From an uncultured Burkholderiales bacterium (lineage in GTDB: Bacteria; Pseudomonadota; Gammaproteobacteria; Burkholderiales; Burkholderiaceae), in contig CALBEV010000001.1 in the NCBI GenBank assembly GCA_937891045.1, positions 1-5,184 of the forward strand: a stretch of 5,184 nucleotides of DNA, in the 5' to 3' direction. The notes below the pieces were generated by a model. The model worked only from the letters and a program-made list of their open reading frames with translations. It was not told where the DNA came from and did no database searches. This document shows positions 1-5,184 of this stretch, piece by piece. The stretch's first letter is position 1, and each line of letters opens with the position of its first letter. Made by a program: the position numbers and the translations under genes.

Positions 1-659
1 CTGGAGCCGAGCTGGCCATCGTCACACCCATTGCTGGCACCACACGCGATGTGGTGCAGCAGACCATCCAAATCGAAGGCGTGCCGCTGCATGTGATCGA
101 CACCGCCGGGCTGCGCCAAGGTGAAGGTGTGGACGAGGTGGAGCAGATCGGCATTGCCCGCGCTTGGGGTCAGATTGAAAACGCCGACGCGGTGCTGTTT
201 TTGCACGACCTGACGCGCATGGGTGAAGCCGATTACGACACGGCCGACGCAGACATCGCCACCGCCTTGCGAAGCCGGCTGCCTGCCAGCGTGGCGGTGA
301 TCGATGTCTGGAACAAGGCCGATGCCGCCCTGAGCCAAGCTGAACGTGTGGGCTTGACCCTGTCAGCCCGAACCGGTGAAGGTCTGCAAGCCCTGCGTCA
401 AAAGCTGCTGCAGCAAGCCGGTTGGCAGCAAGCCAGCGAGGGCTTGTTCATTGCCCGCGAACGCCATGTGCAGGCGCTGCACCGCGTGCGCGAGCACCTG
501 CAAGTGGCCGACGCCCACCTGGCTGCGCAAGCGCAAAACCTGGACCTGCTGGCCGAGGAGCTGCGGCTGGGCCAGAACGCGCTCAATGAGATCACGGGCG
601 AGTTCAGCGCCGACGATTTGTTGGGCGTGATTTTTTCGAGTTTTTGCATCGGTAAGTGA
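1..659 (+). CDS. mnmE: tRNA uridine-5-carboxymethylaminomethyl(34) synthesis GTPase MnmE, C-terminal part (5' truncated by window edge)
   Basis: MnmE works in the cytoplasm with MnmG (GidA) to place the carboxymethylaminomethyl group on U34 of certain tRNAs, using GTP hydrolysis that is potassium dependent in the family. The reading frame is already open at base 3, so 218 residues are visible and the formyl-THF-like N-terminal domain and the P-loop lie to the left. In fragment numbering I see the G2 region AGTTRD (11-16), the G3 box DTAG (33-36) followed by LR, the G4 box NKAD (104-107) and the G5-like SAR (121-123). The C-terminal helical domain follows, ending in FSSFCIGK; its Cys is the conserved residue of the family. 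The internal GTG at 51 is not a start, because the homology runs through it. No key residue is missing in the visible part. mnmE often sits in the rnpA-yidC-mnmE cluster near the origin, but that part is outside the window. Confidence 0.97.
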   Translation, partial: GAELAIVTPIAGTTRDVVQQTIQIEGVPLHVIDTAGLRQGEGVDEVEQIGIARAWGQIENADAVLFLHDLTRMGEADYDTADADIATALRSRLPASVAVIDVWNKADAALSQAERVGLTLSARTGEGLQALRQKLLQQAGWQQASEGLFIARERHVQALHRVREHLQVADAHLAAQAQNLDLLAEELRLGQNALNEITGEFSADDLLGVIFSSFCIGK

Positions 660-701
660 GTCGGTAAAAACACGCAAGCGCTCAGGGAAAGCCCCGAAAA
701 G

Positions 702-715
702 GTCACGCCTGTGAC
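702..715. other. small inverted repeat GTCAC-GCCT-GTGAC between mnmE and the desaturase gene
   Basis: A perfect 5-bp inverted repeat (702-706 and 711-715) surrounds a 4-base loop, with a possible extra G-U pair at 701/716. It lies 42 bases after the mnmE stop and 26 bases before the desaturase ATG. In RNA it would be a small hairpin followed by AUUU, too short and too poor in U for a convincing intrinsic terminator; in DNA it could be a regulator half-site pair. I found no good -35/-10 pair in the 660-741 gap, so whether the desaturase has its own promoter here stays open. Confidence 0.25.
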
Positions 716-741
716 TATTTGAAAAGACCAACAGGCACAAG

Positions 742-1746
742 ATGGTGCCTTTGCCCCGTGCCCTTGCCATGACCACCGACACCCAGCCCCAACTCAACCC
801 CGAACAAGACGCGCATTTGCGTGAGCGCTCGGACTGGATGGGCGCGTATTTGGTGTTGCACGCTTGGGGCGTGATCGCACTGGCCATGGCGTTTTTCGTT
901 GCTTGGCCCAACCCCTTGAGCTTCATCGTCGCCGTGGTTGTCATTGGCGGGCGGCAGCTGGGCTTGGCGATTTTGATGCACGATGCGGCGCACCGCGCCC
1001 TGTTCAAAAATGCCCGACTCAACGACACCGTGGGTGCTTATTTGTGTGGCTGGCCCGTCGGCGCAAGCCTCACGCTGTACCGCCCCTACCACCTGAGCCA
1101 CCACCGCCATACGCAGCAAGCCGAAGATCCCGACCTGATTTTGTCGGCCCCTTTCCCGATCACGAAACAAAGCTTTTGGCGCAAAATGCGGCGCGACATT
1201 CTGGGCATCACCGGTTACCAGCGGCGCATGGAAACCTTTCGCATTGAAATGGGGAACGACCCCAGTCGCCTGCAACGCTGGAAAAAGCTGTTTCAAGCTG
1301 AAAAATATTTCGCGCTGACCAATCTGCTGGTCTTCGCTGGCACGACCGCGGCCGGTGTGTGGTGGGCTTACTTCGCTTTGTGGTTGCTGCCTTTGCTGAC
1401 CTGGTACCAAGTCATCAGCCGTATCCGCAACATTGCCGAACACGCGGTGGTGGGCAACAACGATGACCGCTTGCGCAACACCCGCACCACGCTGGCCAAC
1501 TGGGGGATGCGCATGGTGCTGGCACCATACTGGGTCAACTACCACCTGGAGCACCACCTGTTTGTGTTCACGCCCTGCTGGAAGCTGCCTGCGGCGCACC
1601 GCATCTTGATCGAACAAGGCTTTGGCCCTCGCATGGAGCTGGCTGGTGGTTACACCGAGGTTTTACGCAAAGCCGTATCTCAAGCGCATGACGATCCCAG
1701 TCGTGGCGTGCCCCAAGACACGCGAAAGCGCAGCGCGCTCATTTGA
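742..1746 (+). CDS. membrane fatty acid desaturase family protein (three His boxes)
   Basis: This 334-residue protein belongs to the membrane-bound di-iron fatty acid desaturase/hydroxylase superfamily (Pfam FA_desaturase type), which inserts a double bond or hydroxyl into acyl chains in the inner membrane. The three histidine clusters expected to bind the di-iron centre are intact: HDAAH (80-84), HLSHH (117-121) and HLEHH (268-272, in NYHLEHHLF). An extra conserved His sits in RNIAEHA (229-235). Hydrophobic stretches at about 34-54, 58-79 and 192-225 fit hairpins that place the His boxes on the cytoplasmic face. The tail (about 310-334) is hydrophilic and basic. The start is uncertain: ATG 742 has a weak AGG 6 bases upstream, while ATG 769 (residue 10) has no visible Shine-Dalgarno, so I chose 742. 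The gene lies in the mnmE direction and a dehydrogenase remnant follows 22 bases later. Substrate and regiospecificity cannot be read from the motifs; a rhizopine-catabolism MocD-like oxygenase is an alternative label for such proteins. Confidence 0.9.
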   Translation: MVPLPRALAMTTDTQPQLNPEQDAHLRERSDWMGAYLVLHAWGVIALAMAFFVAWPNPLSFIVAVVVIGGRQLGLAILMHDAAHRALFKNARLNDTVGAYLCGWPVGASLTLYRPYHLSHHRHTQQAEDPDLILSAPFPITKQSFWRKMRRDILGITGYQRRMETFRIEMGNDPSRLQRWKKLFQAEKYFALTNLLVFAGTTAAGVWWAYFALWLLPLLTWYQVISRIRNIAEHAVVGNNDDRLRNTRTTLANWGMRMVLAPYWVNYHLEHHLFVFTPCWKLPAAHRILIEQGFGPRMELAGGYTEVLRKAVSQAHDDPSRGVPQDTRKRSALI

Positions 1747-1758
1747 ACGGTTGACCCC

Positions 1759-1765
1759 AAGGAAG
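1759..1765 (+). promoter_or_regulatory. preserved Shine-Dalgarno of the dead SDR gene
   Basis: AAGGAAG lies in the 22-base gap after the desaturase stop; AAGGA ends 5 bases before ATG 1769. It fixes the original SDR start and suggests the gene was once translated from a message shared with the desaturase. Confidence 0.5.
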
Positions 1766-1768
1766 CAC

Positions 1769-2042
1769 ATGTCCAAACGCCTCGAAGATCAAGTAAATGG
1801 GGCTCACGCAACCAAAGCGCCTACAACGTCAGCAAGCACGCCGTGGTGGGCCTGACGCGCTGTGTGGCCTTAGAGGCAAGTCCCTACCAAGTCACGGTCA
1901 ACGCCATTTGCCCCGCGTGCCTTTGGGCCGAGTGCTGGACCCCTCTGAAATCGCCAGCCTGGCGATGTACTTGGGCTCGCACGAGTCCAGAGGCATGACA
2001 GGCCAGTCGATTCACCTCGATGGCGGCATGGTGCTAAGCTGA
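1769..2042 (+). pseudogene. remnant of a short-chain dehydrogenase/reductase (SDR) gene, two internal deletions with frame changes
   Basis: An intact classical SDR is about 250 residues; here roughly 90 codons survive in three frames. Piece 1 (1769 to about 1797) starts at an ATG with AAGGA five bases upstream and reads MSKRLEDQV, a typical SDR opening just before the first beta strand. Piece 2 (about 1798-1912, another frame) reads GSRNQSAYNVSK, so the catalytic Tyr (codon 1822-1824) and Lys (1834-1836) of YxxxK are present, then the following helix (GLTR, VALEA) and VTVNAICP. Piece 3 (about 1914-2042, third frame) reads PLGRVLDPSEIA, LAMYLGS and MTGQSIHLDGG, the usual SDR C-terminus, up to a TGA. 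Missing are the Rossmann TGxxxGxG and NNAG motifs, the catalytic Ser (about 130 residues) and the substrate loop (about 30 residues). Reading from the ATG hits a stop at 1853-1855, so no functional enzyme is possible. The substrate class is unknown; 3-hydroxybutyrate dehydrogenase-like enzymes share these motifs. Apart from this relic the stretch 1747-2090 holds no gene. Confidence 0.88.
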
Positions 2043-2043
2043 G

Positions 2044-2076
2044 CCCAAGCGCTTGCTGGCGTCAGGGGCGCTTTGG
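2044..2076. terminator. possible hairpin between convergent gene ends
   Basis: CCCAAGCGC (2044-2052) can pair with GCGCTTTGG (2068-2076) with one mismatch, giving a 6-bp core stem AAGCGC/GCGCTT plus two outer C-G pairs around a 15-base loop. It sits just after the SDR relic's stop and 14 bases beyond the cupin stop on the other strand, where a bidirectional terminator would be expected. Neither side is followed by a run of T, so this is not a canonical intrinsic terminator. Confidence 0.3.
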
Positions 2077-2090
2077 CATTCGAACGGCGC

Positions 2091-2627
2091 TCAGCGCATG
2101 AAATTTTTCACGTAATCCGCCCCCAGACCCACCGCCTCAAAATGGGCCCGGTACTTCTCGATGCGGGTGAACACGTCGTCGTAGCCGGTGGCGTTGCCTT
2201 GGGTGTCGACATACATGAGCGCGCCGTGCACGGTGAACATCGTCACCATGTCTTGGCAGTCGTCGGGTACGACCAGCGTGTGGGTTTCGCCAGGTGGCTC
2301 GAACACGTAGCTGCCTTCTTCGGCCACCCAGTCGTGTTCCAGGTACAGCCATTTGCCGCGCAGTACGTGGGCATGCACCATGCCGGAATGGCGGTGACGC
2401 TGCAGCAGGCCTGAACGCTTGACTTTGAGCAGGTGCACATAAAAACCACCCGACACATTCAGATGCAAAGGGCGCGACCAGATGCCCGGTGCCACCGGAG
2501 CCCACAGGCGCTCGTCTTCGGTCTGCACGTCGTGCACCACCATGTCAGCAGCCATGCCCCAAGGTTGAGGTTTGGCGTAGGGGACGCGGTCGTCGTCGGC
2601 CGCTGACGGGGTGTGGGGTGAACTCAT
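2091..2627 (-). CDS. cupin-fold protein of the 2,4'-dihydroxyacetophenone dioxygenase-like family
   Basis: This 178-residue single-domain cupin has no signal peptide or membrane segment, so it is likely cytoplasmic. Cupin motif 1 reads HRHSG (78-82) with HAHVLRGKW after it and Glu97 in YLEHD; motif 2 reads EPPGETHTL (110-118) with His116. His78, His80, Glu97 and His116 are the positions expected to hold a metal, usually Fe(II), in such dioxygenases. The C-terminal block with VDTQGNATGYDDV (140-152) and GLGADYV (167-173) resembles 2,4'-dihydroxyacetophenone dioxygenase, an enzyme of about the same length that cleaves the C-C bond of hydroxylated acetophenones. The family label is from memory of that protein, and the substrate here is unproven because many relatives are uncharacterised. 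ATG 2627 is backed by AGGA (complement of 2635-2638) seven bases upstream. It follows apt on the same strand after 86 bases. No partner gene for an acetophenone pathway lies in the window. Confidence 0.85.
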   Translation of the reverse strand: MSSPHTPSAADDDRVPYAKPQPWGMAADMVVHDVQTEDERLWAPVAPGIWSRPLHLNVSGGFYVHLLKVKRSGLLQRHRHSGMVHAHVLRGKWLYLEHDWVAEEGSYVFEPPGETHTLVVPDDCQDMVTMFTVHGALMYVDTQGNATGYDDVFTRIEKYRAHFEAVGLGADYVKNFMR

Positions 2628-2656
2628 GAGACAGTCCTGGATCAGATGAAAACCCC

Positions 2657-2685
2657 AGCTTAAAGCGGACGGACAGGCCTGTCAG
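2657..2685 (-). promoter_or_regulatory. weak sigma70-like promoter candidate for the cupin gene
   Basis: On the minus strand CTGACA (2685-2680, five of six to TTGACA) is followed after 17 bases by TAAGCT (2662-2657, three of six to TATAAT). Transcription would begin near 2650, giving a leader of about 23 bases with the AGGA ribosome site. The -10 is poor, so the cupin may instead depend on read-through from apt. Confidence 0.28.
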
Positions 2686-2700
2686 CGCCGGGGGTGACAG
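2672..2700. repeat. clustered dyads: 12-bp palindrome plus inverted repeat built on TGACAG
   Basis: GACAGGCCTGTC (2672-2683) is a perfect 12-bp palindrome. Its right half overlaps CTGTCA (2679-2684), which forms a second inverted repeat with TGACAG (2695-2700) across ten bases. The cluster lies in the 86-base gap between the apt stop and the cupin start and overlaps the candidate -35 element. It could be an operator. A hairpin ending the apt message is the other reading, but no T run follows the stem in the apt direction. Confidence 0.35.
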
Positions 2701-2713
2701 CATTCAAACGGTC

Positions 2714-3268
2714 TCAATGTCCTTCAAAAGACACGAGCTTGAACAGTTCCAGGCCGCTGGCCTTGATGCGCTCTGAGCCGCCCAGCTCTGGCAAGTCCAC
2801 AATGGCCGCGCCTTCGATCACGGTAGCGCCGAGTTTTTCGAGCAGTTTCTTGCCCGCCATCATGGTGCCGCCGGTGGCGATCAAGTCGTCAATCAGCAGC
2901 ACCCGCTGGCCGGGTTTGACTGCGTCGGTGTGCAGCTCTACCGTGGCGCTGCCGTATTCCAGCTCGTAGGTTTCTTCCACTGTGGTGAAGGGCAGCTTGC
3001 CTTTCTTGCGGATCGGCACAAAACCCAAACCCAGCTCATAGGCCACCACTGAGCCCAAAATAAAACCACGCGCATCCAGGCCAGCCACCACGTCGGGTCG
3101 CAAGTCGGGGGCCATGTAGCGGTGCACAAAAGCGTCGATCAGCACGCGAAAAACGCGAGGGTCTTGCAGCAAGGGTGTGATGTCGCGAAACTGCACGCCC
3201 GGGGCTGGCCAGTCGGGCACGGTGCGGATGTGGCTTTTCAAATAATCGTTGACGTTCAGCTCGTCCAT
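2714..3268 (-). CDS. apt: adenine phosphoribosyltransferase
   Basis: The enzyme makes AMP and pyrophosphate from adenine and PRPP in the cytoplasm, the purine salvage step that recovers free adenine. The protein has 184 residues, the usual length for bacterial APT. It shows the N-terminal hood with [17 protein letters not shown] (18-34), the ARGFI segment (66-70), the flexible loop with RKKGKLP (87-93) and YELEYG (101-106), and the PRPP-binding signature [13 protein letters not shown] (123-135) with the Asp127-Asp128 pair and the Thr-Gly-Gly-Thr phosphate loop. All expected motifs are intact. The ATG lies 3 bases after the stop of the antiporter gene, and its ribosome site (GAGAGG) lies inside the end of that gene, so translational coupling is likely. 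The cupin gene follows after 86 bases. Confidence 0.97.
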   Translation of the reverse strand: MDELNVNDYLKSHIRTVPDWPAPGVQFRDITPLLQDPRVFRVLIDAFVHRYMAPDLRPDVVAGLDARGFILGSVVAYELGLGFVPIRKKGKLPFTTVEETYELEYGSATVELHTDAVKPGQRVLLIDDLIATGGTMMAGKKLLEKLGATVIEGAAIVDLPELGGSERIKASGLELFKLVSFEGH

Positions 3269-3271
3269 GCC

Positions 3272-5184
3272 TCAGCCTCTCAATAGTTTTTCTTCGGCCA
3301 CGGCCAAGGTTTGTGATGTGCCCGACAACACCCAGGCGTCGTTGGCCTGCAGCTCGGTGTCATCGTTCACGGGTTCTGTTTGGCCATTGGCCCTGCGCAG
3401 GTTGACGGCCCGCACGCCCATGGCGTGGAAGGCGAGGTCTTGCAGCTTTTTGCCCAACCAGGGCGAGGCCACAGGCATCACCACGGTGGTCAAGCGCTCG
3501 TGATCGAGCTCGTCCAAGGTGTCGTCGTCGGCCCCGTGGAAATAGCCGCGCAGCAAGTTGTAGCGTGCATCGCGCTGGTCTTGCACGATGCGGATCACCC
3601 GCCGCATGGGCACGCCCACCAGCGCCAGAGCATGGCTGGCCAGCATGAGCGAACCCTCGATGGCTTCGGGCACCACTTCAGTGGCACCGGCCGCCAGCAA
3701 TTTCTCCAAGTCGATGTCGTCTTGCGTGCGCACAATCACCGGCACCTGCGGGGCGTGGCTGTGGGCATGGTCGAGCACCTTCATGGCGGCGGCCACTTCC
3801 AAGTAGGTGATGACCACGGCACTGGCCCTGGCCAAGCCTGCCGCCATCAGGGCTTGCAAGCGGCTGGCGTCCCCAAACACCACCGAGTCGCCTGCCGCGG
3901 CGGCTTGGCGTACCCGGTCGGGGTCAAGGTCCAGCGCCATGTAGGGGATGTTTTCTTTGTCGAGCATGCGGGCCAAGTTTTGCCCGCAGCGGCCATAGCC
4001 GCAGATGATCACATGCTTGTTGGCGTTGATCGATTTGCGCGCGATGTTCGTCATCTGGAGCGACTGCTGCAGCCACTCACCGGCCACGACCTTCAAGACA
4101 AGGCGGTCGCTGTGCATGATCATGAAGGGGGTGGCCACCATGGACAACACCATGCTCGCGAGCACCGGGTTGAGCAATTCAGGCGGGATCAACGCATTTT
4201 GCGAGGCCAGCGTGAGCAACACAAAACCGAACTCTCCTGCTTGCGCCAAATACAAGCCAGTGCGCAGTGCCACCCCGTTGGTGGCACCGGTCAATTTGGC
4301 CAAGACGGTGACCAACACCAACTTGAAAACCACGGGCAAAAGGGTCAGCACCAGCACCAACGGCCAGCGCTCGACCACAATGTGCCAGTCGAGCATCATG
4401 CCGATGGTGATGAAAAACAGGCCCAACAACACATCGTGAAAAGGCCGAATGTCCAACTCCACTTGGTGCTTGTATTCGGTTTCCGAAATCAGCATGCCCG
4501 CGATGAACGCCCCCAGCGCCAGGCTCAGCCCAGCCAGCTCGGTGATCCATGCCAGCCCCAAGGTAACCAGCAACAAGTTCAGCACAAAAAGCTCTTCGCT
4601 CTTGCGCCGAGCCACCAAGGTCAGCCACCAGCGCATCACGCGCTGGCCGCCGCTGAGAAGCAAGGTGATCAGTACCACCGCTTTGGCCCCAGCCAGCAAC
4701 AATGCGGTGAACATTTCTTCGGCTGGTGCGCTCAGGGCCGGGATCATCACGATCAACGGCACCACGGCCAGATCCTGAAACAGCAAGACCCCCATCACGC
4801 GTTTGCCGTGTTCCGACTCCAGCTCCAGCCGGTCGGCCACCAGCTTGACCACGATGGCCGTGCTGCTCATGGCCATGGCACTGGACAAAGCCAAGGCAGT
4901 TTGCCATTCCATCTTCCACAGGCTGGGCGCCATGCTGGCCAAAAGCAAGGACCCTATGGTCACGACGACCAGTGTCAACACCACTTGCAGCAAGCCCAAT
5001 CCGAACACATGTTTGCGCATGGAGCGCAGTTTGGGCAGGTTGAACTCGAGCCCGATCACGAACATCAAAAACACCACGCCGAATTCGGCCAAGTGTTTCA
5101 CGCCTTCTGAATTTTGGGCCAGCGCGAGGGCATTCGGGCCAATCACGACCCCCACTGCCAGATAGCCCAACATGGGGGGCAACT
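3272..5184 (-). CDS. Kef-type monovalent cation:proton antiporter (CPA2 family) with RCK/TrkA-N and TrkA-C domains, N-terminus cut by window edge
   Basis: This inner-membrane protein is expected to exchange K+ (or another monovalent cation) for protons under control of a cytoplasmic nucleotide-binding domain. From the right edge 636 residues are visible; comparison with KefC suggests about 28 are missing. The TTG at 5182 is an internal Leu codon, not the start. Residues 1-358 form a hydrophobic exchanger domain of about a dozen helices, with GYLAVGVVIGP (6-16), FQDLAVVPL (135-143) and QAGEFGFVL (314-322). The loop VELDIRPF (241-248) matches the KefC regulatory loop HALESDIEPF, keeping the acidic pair Glu242/Asp244. 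A Rossmann TrkA-N domain starts near 390 with GYGRCGQ (395-401), acidic residues in ALDLD (416-420) and FGDAS (436-440). A TrkA-C-like domain covers about 563-636. The GRxGQ signature and acidic loop favour KefB/KefC over YbaL, but no KefF/KefG ancillary reductase is visible, so glutathione control is unproven. apt follows by 3 bases. Confidence 0.93.
   Translation of the reverse strand, partial: LPPMLGYLAVGVVIGPNALALAQNSEGVKHLAEFGVVFLMFVIGLEFNLPKLRSMRKHVFGLGLLQVVLTLVVVTIGSLLLASMAPSLWKMEWQTALALSSAMAMSSTAIVVKLVADRLELESEHGKRVMGVLLFQDLAVVPLIVMIPALSAPAEEMFTALLLAGAKAVVLITLLLSGGQRVMRWWLTLVARRKSEELFVLNLLLVTLGLAWITELAGLSLALGAFIAGMLISETEYKHQVELDIRPFHDVLLGLFFITIGMMLDWHIVVERWPLVLVLTLLPVVFKLVLVTVLAKLTGATNGVALRTGLYLAQAGEFGFVLLTLASQNALIPPELLNPVLASMVLSMVATPFMIMHSDRLVLKVVAGEWLQQSLQMTNIARKSINANKHVIICGYGRCGQNLARMLDKENIPYMALDLDPDRVRQAAAAGDSVVFGDASRLQALMAAGLARASAVVITYLEVAAAMKVLDHAHSHAPQVPVIVRTQDDIDLEKLLAAGATEVVPEAIEGSLMLASHALALVGVPMRRVIRIVQDQRDARYNLLRGYFHGADDDTLDELDHERLTTVVMPVASPWLGKKLQDLAFHAMGVRAVNLRRANGQTEPVNDDTELQANDAWVLSGTSQTLAVAEEKLLRG
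3276..3281 (-). promoter_or_regulatory. apt ribosome binding site inside the end of the antiporter gene
   Basis: GAGAGG on the minus strand ends 7 bases before the apt ATG at 3268 and overlaps the last sense codons of the antiporter. It supports ATG 3268 as the apt start and ties apt translation to ribosomes finishing the upstream gene. Confidence 0.6.

Noticed and set aside
630..646. Two T runs (TTTTTT and TTTTT) near the mnmE end, considered as a frameshift site or terminator
   Set aside because: They encode the conserved Ile-Phe-Ser-Ser-Phe-Cys end of MnmE in frame, with no hairpin before them, so codon content explains them.
363..1028. 221-residue open frame on the - strand spanning the mnmE end and the desaturase start
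   Set aside because: It crosses two genuine genes and the gap between them and has no domain pattern; it is a by-product of few stop codons in GC-rich DNA.
715..1617. 300-residue open frame on the - strand opposite the desaturase
   Set aside because: The + strand shows all three His boxes in the right order. The opposite frame has no recognisable motif and overlaps almost fully.
1797..2042. Independent 81-residue protein starting at ATG 1797
   Set aside because: Only its second half resembles anything, the SDR C-terminus. Its first half is the out-of-frame reading of the SDR active-site segment, so it is part of the broken gene.
1747..2090. Search for an insertion sequence or phage scar explaining the damaged SDR gene
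   Set aside because: I found no terminal inverted repeats, target duplication or transposase fragment; simple deletions explain the remaining sequence.
4179..4919. 246-residue open frame on the - strand within the antiporter gene
   Set aside because: It is a shifted frame of the antiporter coding sequence itself and contains low-complexity Gly/Ala/Arg-rich text.
3380..5110. 576-residue open frame on the + strand opposite the antiporter gene
   Set aside because: It is very rich in His, Gln and Gly with no membrane or domain pattern, as expected for the complement of a GC-biased coding strand. The minus strand carries clear antiporter homology throughout.

Overview
The window looks like an ordinary piece of a chromosome from a betaproteobacterium, most likely Burkholderiales of the Comamonadaceae kind. 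The evidence is the GC-rich sequence with strong G/C preference at third codon positions, the style of the proteins, and the gene content (mnmE, a membrane fatty acid desaturase, apt, a Kef-type antiporter). The family-level placement is inference, not a database result.

Left part, + strand: the window opens inside mnmE, the tRNA-modification GTPase. It holds the last 218 residues, from the G2 region to the C-terminal Cys-Ile-Gly-Lys end. After an 82-base gap comes a complete three-histidine-box fatty acid desaturase (742-1746). It is followed 22 bases later by a wrecked short-chain dehydrogenase/reductase gene (1769-2042). That remnant keeps a ribosome binding site, the first ten or so codons, the YxxxK active-site segment and the C-terminal DGG tail. 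It has lost the whole cofactor-binding half and an internal loop, and the surviving pieces lie in three reading frames.

Right part, - strand, read from the right edge inward: a Kef-type CPA2 cation:proton antiporter (5184-3272, missing roughly 28 N-terminal residues beyond the edge), then apt, adenine phosphoribosyltransferase (3268-2714), only 3 bases behind it, then after an 86-base gap a cupin resembling 2,4'-dihydroxyacetophenone dioxygenase (2627-2091). Kef and apt are almost certainly co-transcribed and translationally coupled. The cupin may be read from the same message or from its own weak promoter in the 86-base gap, which also holds a cluster of TGACAG/CTGTCA half-sites. The two gene sets converge at about 2043-2090.

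I see no RNA gene, transposase, CRISPR array, phage gene or toxin/defence cassette, and nothing that amounts to a new biological system. The items most worth a second look are the decayed dehydrogenase, the metal-competent cupin of unknown substrate, and the dyad-rich gap in front of that cupin.
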